DNA of 64,000 bases, taken from assembly GCF_019175285.1 (NCBI RefSeq), contig NC_056527.1, positions 105,872,044 through 105,936,043 of the forward strand. The letters are read 5' to 3'. The stretch comes from Sceloporus undulatus. Lineage: Eukaryota > Chordata > Lepidosauria > Squamata > Phrynosomatidae. Shown here piece by piece: positions 1 through 11,000 of this stretch; positions within the stretch are counted from its first letter, which is position 1; the number at the start of each line of letters is the position of its first letter. The notes under the pieces were generated by a model. That model was not told where the DNA came from, did no database searches, and saw only the letters and a program-made list of their open reading frames with translations. The position numbers were made by a program, and so were the translations under genes.

Positions 1-1240
1 GAAAGACAAGGGTGGAAAGGTGAAAAAAGAAGGGGGGATAACATAACACCACAGATGTTTCTCTTCCCCTTCTCCAGGGCCCCCCTTGTTCCTTCCTCAG
101 TTTTTACCTCAAACTGGCACCGCTCCTGAGGGGACCTGCAGTCCCCATACTGACGAGAAAATCAGTAAAATCCGAACAATCCAGGGGCTTTGACACCACT
201 TTAACTGCCATGAACTCATATGGCTATGGATGTGGGGAGTTGTCGGTTCTGTGAGATATTATTTTGGTTTTTTTGATGAGATAGTAGTCCTTCTCTATCG
301 GAGTGAGCTCTGGTTGCCATTTGCCCACTTGGTCCCACCCCCACAACAACTGCCACCACCCTATAAACGCCCAGGCCGGCCCTACATCGCACGGCGCCTA
401 GGGATGGGACTAGGGAAGGGTGAGAACGGTTGCTCGAATGCCCAGCGAGGGCGGTCGCGGCAGATGAGAGTTCGGGCCCGGTGGGGGGACGACGTCGGGG
501 CCCTGCGAAAGACAGGTGAGATGAAGTATAACTGGTGTGATTGTATCTCGGGGAGGGGGTGAGGAGTTGCCTGCACCCCCCCCCCCCCTCAGCGACTGTT
601 TGGGGGGGCCCCCCCCTGGGCAGCAGTTGATGTCCATTGGTACATCAAGTTTTTTGTATGAGGCGTCGGATGGTTCCCCTCCTCCTCCGTGAGCTTCTCC
701 AGGGCCCATGGGACTCCATTGGAGGTATGTTAGGGGAGTAAACTGTATAGCCCCAGGGGGGTGGTGGCGAGAATTCGCGAGGAAGACACAGAAGCTTCTG
801 GGGTTACTTGGGGGGGGTGGTTGGGGGTTGGTGTCGAGAAGAACCACAAACCCCACCAATCAGGGACCAAGTACGACTCTCCACCCGGGGGACCGAGGTG
901 GGTCACCTAAAGGACCTATCTGTACTTTTATAAACCCTATAAAGTAGAGTATTGTAATCTTGATACCTCGTGTATTTGTTCTGTTTTTGTAAATAGATGG
1001 GCCTGCCAGGGTGGGTACTCCAGGTCGGTGTTGATAAAAACACCTTTTTCCTGACTCCCAAAATGGTTCTGGGGCGGCTCAAAACAAAAAAAAACTCAAA
1101 AAAAAAGTGGGCTCTCTCAAAAAAAACATCGTTTGGAAAAATGGACTGATGAAAATGGAAATGTGGAATGAGTGGTGGAAATTGACCGGAGTGGATGGAA
1201 TGGAATGGGTGTGATGGACTGTGTGGAACATGCCCCCCCA
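1..1240. other. homopolymer-distorted, probably low-quality sequence
   Basis: The segment shows unusual runs of C, G and A (such as 577-610, 800-830 and 1085-1135) and scrambled traces of the palindromic hAT-like repeat at 195-330. A TGGAATGG-like tract lies at 1180-1210. No gene is supported. The texture suggests error-prone consensus near a contig end or gap fill rather than biology. Confidence 0.5.
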
Positions 1241-2344
1241 TGCCCTAATTAAAGTGGATCTTGTTGTATGTGATATTGTGGAGGAAGGCGGCCATTTAAA
1301 ATGTTTTTTACATTTTTGTGGTGGAGGGTGGTGCATGGGGTGAGAGGGAGATGCTGCACAAGCTTCCAATGTCTCTGGGGAACTCAATGCAGGCTCCCTA
1401 GCTTCATACAATTGCCACCCTGGTTTATATGATGTTGTACCAAAAATGAATATCCTGATGTCTATACCTCTTCCCTTATTGTGGGAGAGCTTGGAGAAAA
1501 ACTTATCCATTTCAATTACCACTCCCAGAATTTCCAGCCTTTCTGAGATGATGAGATGTTCTCTAATAAGTAGTGTGATGTGCTTTGAGGTGTAATACCA
1601 ATATGGGGTGTCTTTGGGCAAGTAGTCCAGTCATACTTCTAGTGTAGAGGATGGAGGATGGCATGGCACCAACCCCCCTCTGAAGAAAGACGTTTGCCAC
1701 GAAAAATCTTGAAAGGTTTGGCTTAGGTTGTTTGCCATAAGTAAAAAATGTTTTCAGAGGTAACGCAACAACAAAAATTATTGTTGGCAGTCAACCTCAT
1801 GTAAACTCTGCACTTTGGGTCTGGTTGCACATGAATATTCACCACTTACTGAGCGAGCAGAACGAAGAGACAAGACCAAATCCCCATGATCATACCTAAT
1901 TTAGACTTGTGGAAATGAATGGGATGTAAATTAGTTAGGACTCTAGGAAGAACAGCAGACTTTAGAGCTGGTTGCATGAATTTGCATGTGTAAATAGCGA
2001 TCACAGGCTCATCAGACGATAGTCAAGATAGTAATATTTATGTCAACTTAACATCAGCTTTTTTACAGGAGCCATTTGTACACTGGCTGGGAGTTCTCAA
2101 TAGTTGAATAATCACATATGTGCTTAAATAGGAGAACTTGGCTTTGTATTTTGAGAAATATATCTCCGCACCTTGACCAATACAATGTATGTTTTTCTTA
2201 GATAGATGACAGTATAACAACCTTCAGCATATGCTGATTTAGTTAAAAACAATAATAATTCGGGAGGGATACTTTGTTGACACTAAAAGTTACATTTTAT
2301 GACTCAAAACTGAAGAGATTGTTTCGAAGGAGGAAGAGTATTTG
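1241..2344. other. non-coding flank or intron, nothing recognised
   Basis: A moderately long minus-strand open frame covers part of this stretch, but it matches no family I know and crosses the distorted segment. No SINE or palindromic element was recognised. It may be intron of the BAIAP2-like gene. Confidence 0.4.
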
Positions 2345-2371
2345 GGTGTGTGTGTGTGTATGTGTGTGTAT
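2345..2371. repeat. (GT)n microsatellite
   Basis: Alternating GT with an occasional A, directly before a SINE head fragment. Confidence 0.85.
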
Positions 2372-2373
2372 GA

Positions 2374-2514
2374 TTTGAATATGGATAGGATCTGGGAGAG
2401 ACCAGGGTTTGAATCCTGCTTGGGCATGAGAACCCACCTCTGTTACAGTGCATATGAATATTGGACTAGGAATCTGGAGACCGGGTTTGACCCTGCTTGG
2501 GCATGAGAACCCCC
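2374..2514 (+). repeat. two tandem Sauria-type SINE head fragments
   Basis: Two successive copies (about 2374-2440 and 2453-2514) of the tRNA-related part, each with CTGGAGACC/GAGACCAGGG and a GCTTGGGCATGAGAACCC-like stretch. Both lack the SINE tail. Confidence 0.6.
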
Positions 2515-3836
2515 GTAAGCCCTGTTAAGTCACACACTTTAGCCTCAGCGGAAGGAGGACGCGCCCCTATGAAAAAACTCTGCCAGAAAGCCGTGGGGTT
2601 AGGTCTCATGGTTGCATTAGACAGAAGGTTGTAGCACACAGAAACAACAAAAATACAGATCTTGTGGCATGTCGGAGCAAAAATGTGTAGAAAAAATGTG
2701 GCGAGGGGGAGGGGAATTTCTCTGCATCTCAGTGGAGCATGCTGGCTGTGAATCTTGACAGACCTAGACAAGTCGATCAGATTTGCTGCCTGGGGCAAAG
2801 GAGCAAATGCTCTCCCCAACCTCAAGCCAGATGCTAGTACTTAAAAATACTTTGGTTAATTTGGCACCTAGGGCAACACACCCCCTGCTCTTTCCTTTGT
2901 GTCACGTAAAAATACAGCAAGAATAATTAAGCAACAATGGCTGGCTCTTTGACCTCCCAAACTGGTTGTCTGAAGACGCTATTTCTCTTGACTCATAGGG
3001 GTGGGCCTTGGTCTGATGAAGCAACTAAGTACAACAGCTGGGTCAGTGTTGCCAATTCTGAAAATGAATAATATTTTGATGTTTTTATGCTATGCTAAAA
3101 TTACAGATCTGTGGTTAGTGAGTGAAAGTTATATTGCAAGTGGAAGCTGCTCTAGTTCTTAGTGGAAAACAGTACCAGTGGGGTGCAAAAGTCTAGATCA
3201 GAGCAGGAAACTACTATTTGGACCTAGTTCCTAATCTGGAGATTCGCATGCCGGTGGACACGCTCACTTTGGGATTCGGGAAATTGTAGCCTATTTTCTT
3301 TATTTCCAAGCTCTGGGATCATACCTCTTGCTCTTGGGAAGGTATTGTTCTGCTCTAAAGAGAAAATGAGATTATTTTCTGATAAGAATGATGGCAGTTG
3401 CATTGCTCACCCCAGAAACTGTGTTCTCTCCATTCCGTGAAGACAAGTGTGCAAATGCTCTTTATGGACACGTCTGGGTGGGGCTGGGATGGGGGTCACT
3501 AAGAAGTTTATGTCTTTAAAAGGTTTAACATTCTTTGCCTTTGGTGCCTGAGAGGTAATCTCTCCGAGGAGGGGGCCATCTACAATCACAAGGGGAAATG
3601 CCGCACAGACGACCATGTACAGACTTCTTTATGCATACATAATGCACCTAAATGGATTCCGTTTGTGCAAAGGCATTCACACATGCCAGATGTTCTATGC
3701 ACCATATACCGTGCTTGTCTGCTATTTCCTGACAGTCTGTTTGATATGGAGAGACTTGAAGGCACACAACCACCACCATTTTTAACTACATTCACAACTG
3801 CACCTTGAAAAACACAGAGGAAAGGTTTTTAAAGTA

Positions 3837-4194
3837 CAGTGGACCTTTGGTACTTGGTGGGGTTTGCTTCCAGACCCCCGTAGATACCTAAAATTATGAA
3901 TGCTCAAGTCCCATTAAATAAAGGCTATTGAATAGTGTGTCTCTTATATAAAATGGCAAAATCCAGGTTTGCTCTTGGCATCCACCAGAGTTTGCTTCCA
4001 GAACCTCCATGGATACCAAAATTTATGGATGCTAAACTCCTATTAAATACTGCAGCATAGTAAAATAGTGTCTATTACATAAAATGGCAAAATCCAGGTT
4101 TGTTTTTTGGGATTCATATATTTTAAAAAATATTTTCAAGCTATGCATGTTTGAATCCATGGATACAGAATCCGTGGGTACAGAGGGCCAATTG
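3837..4194 (+). mobile_element. Tigger-like (Tc1/mariner) MITE with internal duplication
   Basis: It begins TA|CAGTGGACC and ends GAGGGCCAATTG, matching the CAGTnGnCCCTC-type termini and TA target of Tigger relatives. Inside, a roughly 110-base unit (GTTTGCTTCCAGA to AAAATCCAGGTTTG) occurs twice, at about 3863-3972 and 3986-4102. A related copy in the other orientation is at 9612-9840. Confidence 0.7.
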
Positions 4195-4859
4195 AAGTAC
4201 CCCCAGGTCTAGAAAAAGCTTGCAAATCTTTTTGCAAGAGAAGATGGCATCCTGTTTTTTGGAACACTACACAGATGTGAGCGTCCAACTCCTTTGCATC
4301 CAAGTGCGACACCAAACACAAATGACACATGCGCATTGCTTGAGATGTCGTCCCTCCTTGGCTTCTTCACTCTTGCTCACTTTGGTTCGATGCCCTGTCT
4401 CCCCTGTTTAGTATCCCCCCACCCATCCAAACCTCCTGCTACCCCCATCCTGTGAATCCCAGCAGCAAGTGAAATTGGCATTTGGCACTAGGAAGGCCCC
4501 TTTTGTCAACCTTGTTGCCGAGGTAACCATTACTTCAGGATCAAGGCCTGCGCAGGCTAGAGGCCACAAGGAGGGAGTTAGAAAGGAAAGGGGTGTAGAG
4601 ATAACCCTTCATCTCCTGGATCCTATGAGGTTGCCCCCTGCCCCTTCCAGCAGTCCTTCTTGGTGGGGATAGAAAAGAAAATGTGTTCCACGTCTATTAA
4701 AATACAGATTAGTTGCTCTTCACAGTGCTTTGTTTTCACGTTTGGCATGATTCAAGGGTGCTAAAGGATTGAGCATCTTGTTTGCTCCTTGCTTCAGGAC
4801 TTCAGGGCTTTTGCCTATGGAAAATATCTTGCAAACCTTAATCCACCTCAGTGATTCAA

Positions 4860-5088
4860 AGATATAGCCGTGTTAGTCTGTAGAATCAGTATATAGAGAG
4901 ATCTTGTAGCATGTTTGAGACTAACTGAAAGAAAGAAGTTGGCAGCATGACCTTTCCTAGTCTTAAGTCTACTTCCTCATGCATTTGCATCTGGTTGCAT
5001 CTGAGGAAGTAGACAAGTTTACAAAAGCTCATACTGCCAATTTCTTTCTTTAGTTAGTTTCAAAGGTGCTACCAGATCTCTCTACACA
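4860..5088 (+). repeat. palindromic dispersed repeat (DNA-transposon type)
   Basis: It contains TAGCCGTGTTAGTCTGTAGA, GAGACTAAC, GAAGTTGGCAGCATGA and the reversed TCATACTGCCAA and CTGAGGAAGTAGAC parts. The second copy at 32668-32866 shares the same blocks. Family name uncertain. Confidence 0.6.
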
Positions 5089-5125
5089 TCAGTGATCATG
5101 AGTGTGGAGTTAAGATAGTAGTCAC

Positions 5126-5312
5126 TGTTGTGTGCCTTCAAGTCATTTCTGATTTATGGCGACCCTAAAGCAAAGGTAGAGGTTTTCTTGGGCTGAGAAT
5201 GAGTGACTCACCCAAGGTCACCCAGTGGGTTTCCATTGCAGAGCGGAGAATCGAACCCTCATCTCCAGAGTTGTAGTCCAACCACTCAAACCACTACATC
5301 ACACTGGCTGTC
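5126..5312 (-). mobile_element. Sauria-type tRNA SINE (first of three in a row)
   Basis: Reads antisense: TGTGTGCCTTCAAGTCATTT tail end, CCAAGGTCACCCAGTGGGTT, and the tRNA-like head reversed (ACCACTACATCACACTGGCT). Confidence 0.88.
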
Positions 5313-5324
5313 GGTGGCTGTTTG

Positions 5325-5520
5325 TTGTTTGTTGTTTTTGTTGTGTGCCTTCAAGTACTTTCTGACTTATGACAACTCTAAGGTGAACCTATCACAGAGT
5401 TTTCTGGGGCTGAGAGTATGTGACTTACCCAAGGTCATCCAGTGGGTTTCCATGGCAGAGCAGGGAATCGAATTGTCATCTCCAGACTCACAGTCCAATA
5501 TTCAAACCACTATACCTTGG
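5325..5520 (-). mobile_element. Sauria-type tRNA SINE (second of three)
   Basis: Antisense copy with (TTG)n tail, TGTGTGCCTTCAAGTACTTT, CCAGTGGGTTTCCATGGCAG and the reversed head. It follows the previous SINE almost directly. Confidence 0.87.
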
Positions 5521-5529
5521 TGATGGTTT

Positions 5530-5762
5530 CTTGTTGTGTGTCTTCAAATCGTTTCCAACTTATGGTGAGCCTAAGTGAATCTTTCATGGGGTTTTCTTGG
5601 CAAGATTTGTTCAGAGGAGGTTTGTCATTGCCTTCCCCTGAGGCTGAGACAGTGTGATTTGCCTAAGGTTACCCAGAGAGTTTCAAGGCTGAGCTGGGAA
5701 TTGAACCCTGGTCTCCAGAGTCATAGTCCAATGTTCAAACTACTACACCAAGCTAGCTCTTG
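5530..5762 (-). mobile_element. Sauria-type tRNA SINE (third of three)
   Basis: A longer antisense copy retaining the central GTTTTCTTGGCAAGATTTGT and CATTGCCTTCCCCTGAGG blocks that the two previous copies lack. Confidence 0.88.
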
Positions 5763-6169
5763 GTGGTTATTACTCCACACTAATTAATCCAGAACAATAT
5801 GGCAAATGATTCTAAAAATATTATCCAGGAGTAATGCGGGCTTCTTCAAATCCTTATAGCACAAAACCTTCAAATAGTTTTGCTGGAGAAACTGCTTTAT
5901 AATTTTGCCCCTAAATCTGTGCAAAGGTGATTGTATTTTAATGCCAATCCAGATGTTTGTGAGAATAATATGTCTGAGCCACTCAATCAATTAAGTGTCT
6001 AGCAGGCATTCGACCCAGTAACCTGGAGGAGATGACATTCGGTAAATGTGCAAAACAGAATTTAAAACAATGGGACATTTTTAGCTCATCCCATATGCAG
6101 ACTTTCAAGGAGATGAAAAGAAAAATTCCCAAACGAGAAAGTTACTGTACTGCTCTTCATTTGATTTAG

Positions 6170-6440
6170 AATCAGTGTACAAGCCATTAAATGACAACTG
6201 AAAACATAACGATAAAAGAACAGTTAAAAGTACTTACATCTTAAACCATAACCAAATTTTAAAAAGCCTGTGTGAACAAACATGTTTCAACCTGGTGATG
6301 GAAAAATTGCAGTGTGGGTGGCAGACAAGCTCTGGGGAAGGGAGGGCATTCCATAGTCATGACTGGTTTTAATGGGTCTTTTCTAAAGATGACAAAGTCT
6401 GGAACCAACCTAATGTGCATTGCTCAGCAATGAAGCTGAC
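6170..6440. repeat. dispersed repeat, class uncertain
   Basis: It shares GGGAGGGCATTCCA(C/T)AGT and the preceding AATTTTAAAA/CAATTTAAAACA layout with 63110-63480. A LINE or DNA-element origin cannot be decided by eye. Confidence 0.45.
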
Positions 6441-6868
6441 GAAGCATGGGAACATAAATTTAATATCTTTTTGAGTCCATAAGGACTAGGAACTTGCTTT
6501 AAAACTCAAACATAGACAAATGCTGATGAGGACTACTCATCGTATATCCAACTGGCTCCTGTGACTGTGAGTGGTGAATCTGTCTTGGATTCTAATCCCA
6601 ATTTTAAAGGGGTTTTCCAAGGTGCTGATTTTAACATTTCTGTAGGATTTAGCACCTTGGGTAGATCCTTTAAAATTTAGATTCACAATCCCATTGCCCT
6701 GAAAGTACTGGCTGCCACTGTCCTCAAGCAAGCCTATCACTTTTATTTTCTCCTTGCAGGAACCCAGTGAAGTAGTTTATACTGACAGATAGTGATTTTC
6801 TCTAGGTTTTCCAGACAGTTTCGCCACTGATTTAAAATGAGGAATCCCTGGCTTAGCCCTTTCCTCTA

Positions 6869-6893
6869 CTGACACACACACACACACACACTT
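6869..6893. repeat. (AC)n microsatellite
   Basis: Uninterrupted AC dinucleotides in the 5' intron or flank. Confidence 0.85.
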
Positions 6894-6974
6894 TTGGAAA
6901 CTTCAGGGGCCATATTTGAATTCAGGCTGCCCTTTGCCCACTCTTGTGCTACTTAAATGTCAATGGCCCTTTTT

Positions 6975-7188
6975 ACATTTGTTGTTGTTGTTGCTGCTCT
7001 GTGTTGTCAAGTCATTTCCAACTTATGGTGATCCTAAAGCAAACCAAACCTATCACAGGGTTTTCTTGGCCAGATTTGTTCAGATGGGAATTTGCTTTTG
7101 CCTTCCTCTGAGGCTGAGAGAGTGTGACTTGCCCAAGGTCACCCAGTGGGTTTTTATGGCCAAGTGCGTATTTGAACCCTGGAGCCTT
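6975..7188 (-). mobile_element. Sauria-type tRNA SINE
   Basis: Antisense copy with (TTG)n, GTCATTTCCAACTTATGGTG, TTCTTGGCCAGATTTGTTCA and CCAAGGTCACCCAGTGGGTT. The tRNA-like end is truncated. Confidence 0.86.
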
Positions 7189-7868
7189 GGCACGTTATTA
7201 AGCAAACCTGGCAGGCAAACAATATAATGATAATAATATTTATTACTTATACCCTGCTCTTTTTTTCTTCCTCTGCATGACTGTTCATTCTCTTACAGTT
7301 ATAAACTGTGGGAGAGGTTTGTAAAAGTATTGTAAAAGTGTCCCATTTGCCAAGCTGAAATAATCTGGCAAAATGATGCTTTTACAACGCTTTTATGAGA
7401 ATCATGCTGAGGGAGAAAAAAAAAACCAGGCACCTTGTCGTTTGCCTGCCAGGTTTGTTTAATAATGGAATAAGGCTGCTGGTCTCATGGCGATATGGTC
7501 CAGGGATTACCTGTTGTGATGACACATTGGGCCTAGTGATGATACATTGAGCATCAACCACAGTTAGGCAGACTATGCCTTTCAAGTAAACAACATACAT
7601 TAATAAAAATGAATACACTCACACACCATTTCTTTACAAGACAGTGCTCTCATCCTGAGATTCCTCTCCCTTATCTAAAGACAGGAGAAGTGAATTCAGG
7701 ACTTGAGAGTCAGGGCCAGGCCTTGAGTTCTGTCAATGCTACTTGGAATCTATATTGGGGGGAAAGCAGGATATTCCAGACACTGATGTGGATGGGTTTC
7801 AGCTGAGAACATGCCCCCTTCTGTTTCCTGTGATGATTTTGGATGTTTTTGCTCCTTGTGCCTTAAAG

Positions 7869-8021
7869 TATGTGGAGATCATGAGCACCAAACAAAGTGA
7901 TCTGGATCGGTATGTGGCTGAAGGCTACAAGGCAGCTCTAACAGAAGAGAGGCGCCGATATTCCTTCCTGGTGGATCGTCAATGTGCTGTTTCCAAACAC
8001 TTCAGCAACTATCACAGTAAG
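7869..8021 (+). CDS. BAIAP2-like: BAIAP2-like exon: IMD C-terminal helix
   Basis: This 153-nt phase-0 exon encodes 51 residues from YVEIMSTKQS to SNYHSK, lining up with YIDAISNKQG to AAYHSK of human BAIAP2 as remembered. The acceptor follows CCTTAAAG and the donor is AAG|GTGAGT. It is the first recognisable exon in the window. The preceding family exon (ending near KELQ) was not found in the 7.8 kb upstream. Confidence 0.92.
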
Positions 8022-11000
8022 GTGAGTGGCATCCATCCCACAGAAGAGAGCAACCCTCCACATTTTTCCACCCAATATATGCATTAGAATGAAATTCCCC
8101 TTGTTATATTTACTAATTTGTTTGAGGACATTTATACACCTCCTTTCCTCCACAGAGCTCAAGGCAACTAGTGACAAAATATAGGAGGATAACATTAAAA
8201 GCATCCTTGCAATTTGGAACAAAAGCCACTAAACACTAACACACAAGAAGAGGTGCAGAAGATAACATTACAACAGCAGCCAAAACATTTTCGATATTTT
8301 TCTTTAAAATATTCAACATTCAGAGCTTGACAAAGATTACTTTTTTAGACTAGAGGTCCCAGGGTGCCCCAGCCAACTTTTAGGTCAAAATGTACACATT
8401 AAATGCTATCCTTGAAAGGAAGGTCTTCGTCAGCTTTCAGAAAGTCTTTGGGGAAGTGAGATTATGCCCTCCTGGCCTTTGACTGGTAAAGGATACATTC
8501 TGCAATTTTTCAGTTACACCATACAAGTGCAGAATTTTGTATGACTGCAGAATTAATCATTTTGAGCCACGTTTGTGTTCTGGGTACAACCGATGACCAC
8601 AGAGGCCCAGGTTCAAATCCACACTTTGCCATGAAAGTCATTGTTGGATTAGTCAAGATTTCTTAACCTATCCTATTTCACATTGATGTTTTGGAGATAC
8701 AATTGGGAAAAAGAGAAACATCTAAAATTAAGGAGAGGACAACCATGTTGTACTAGGGGAAAAAAGTAGAGTATAAAGGGGATAAGGAGTGGATCTATGA
8801 TTAATAATGCTTAACTAGATGTACTAAACTAGAAAATGCTAAACTAGATGTACACCTGAATAGACTGTTGCTGCTGCTGTTGTTGTTGTTGTGTGCCTTC
8901 AAATCATTTCTGACATAGGGCAACTTTAAGATGAACTTATAATGGGATTTTCTGGGGCTGAGAGGATGTGACTTACCCAAGGTCACCCAGTGGGTTTCCA
9001 TGGCTAAGTGGGGAATCGAACCCTGATCTCCAAAGCGTTGTAGTCCAATGCTCATACCACTACACCACACTGGCTGTCAATAGAGGCCTCTCCATCAAAT
9101 GTACCATTTTAAAAAAATTACAGATAACGTGAACTATGGGTGCTAATTAATACTGAGATGGGAACAGGTTTGGAGGAGAGATTTAATCTTTTCCTCTAGT
9201 ACTGTAGTCCTAAGGGAAAACTTTCCCTTGAACTCATTGGTTGCTTTCTAGTAAAGTCCTCCTTTGGCAGCAATGGGAGTTTTCTCCCAAAAGCATGAAG
9301 TAGCTTTACAGGGAGGATTTTCCTTAGGAGCAGAACATAAGAGAAAAGAGTTAAATTTTCCCTCCACATCTCATATGATTCCCGTAACTATCAACTTCAT
9401 TGATGCAATTTACATTTTTTTAAAAAAACAACTGTGTGTTAAAGCAAAAATATTCTTTACTTCTAGTTTGGTCTAGGTTTTTACGTCTTAACAGGTATCA
9501 ACACTGGCTTGTCACAACGTAGCCAAGTCAAGGTGAAATCTTGAAATCAAGGATGGAGAACAGCCTCTGCAGAACTTCATACAGCTTTGCTAATAGACCC
9601 AGGTTATCATACAGTCAGACCTCTGTATCCACACATTCTGCATCCTTGAATTCAATCATCCACAGCTTTAAAATTTATATTTTTTAAAATTCTAAAAAGC
9701 AAACATTTTTGTGGCTATTTTACATAAGGGATACCATTTTAATATACCGTTGTATATAATGAGGCTTGAACATCCAGAAATTTTGGTATCCACAAGGGGG
9801 TCTGGAATCAAGCCCCAGCGGATACCAAGAGCCCTCTGTATTTAAACACATGCCAATTTTACTTTTCAACATTGCCAAGCTTAAGTGAGAGCATGTAGAA
9901 GCTGGTTAGCCCAAAGAAATCACAACAATCACTCATTCCTTTCCTCCCCTGCAGGTGCGGGAATTGCTGGCCACCAAGTTGCCCATCTGGCAAACATCGT
10001 GCACCCAACCCACTCGCTTACCAGAGCGGGCCTTGGCCTTGGTCAAGCTCACAGCCAATAACCTCTCCAGCGGGGCTCCTGTCCCAGGCACTGACCACCT
10101 CCCTGGCTCCAAGATCCTGGAAGAGCTGTCAGAGCTGGGAGCAAATCATGTGAGTGTCTGGCTTGGGAGGGCCAGTGAATTGGCCACTCGCCCCCTCCTT
10201 GCTTCATCCTTCATTGTCAACTTTGGCAGGGAGGGGGGATCTAATTTTGGTAACCGGATGGTACAGCAAAATAGCAACTCTTAATCTGCCAGTATGACAC
10301 TCTGCCAAGTATGACAGGAGGTTCTACGGGAAGAAAGTGAAAGAGTGGGGTGGTTTTGGGCTAGTGTGAGAAATGTTAGATTTTGGGACTACAACACCCA
10401 GAATTCCATGGGACATCTGAGTATATAATCCTCAAAAGGTAATATTTCTAGATTCTTGATATCCAAATGGTCTCTCACTTGTTTCTTGCTGTCTCTCTTT
10501 CCTTACCATCTTGCCAAATTTGTATAGCGTGCTTCAGTCCAGGAGGTGACCCCACTGCCAAATGGTGATTCACACCGTGGGCGCGGATCTCGGGACTTGG
10601 GCCATCCACCAGCTGGCGAACCCTTCACCATCACCTCTGGTCTTCCACCCACACAAACTACTCAAACCCCTCCACAAATGAAGACTGCAGACAGTTATGC
10701 CTGCACCCTGCCAATGCCACGCAAGATGTCAATGGAGACCCGTCTTGCAACATTGGGTGAGTCTCCCATGCTGATTCCAACCAGTAATGCATACCAGGGT
10801 CTCCATCCCTGTTTATTTTGCACCTGTTAAAAAGGAACTGAATGGGACAGTTCCTTTCCTTAATTGTTCTGGGATTCTGGCATCTGGTTGATCCTGTTCT
10901 CATTAAATTCTAGTCAGAAATTCAGACTTTGGAATGCTGGAAAAGAACAGATTCTTTGTGCTGTTCCTGTTCTTTTAAAAAAAAACAACAACAGCTGAGT

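Noticed and set aside
1180-1210. (GGAAT)n satellite DNA
   Set aside because: Only a few loose TGGAATGG units, inside poor-quality sequence.
1079-1621. 180-codon minus-strand open frame
   Set aside because: It matches no family I recognise, has no splice or start context, and crosses the homopolymer-distorted segment.
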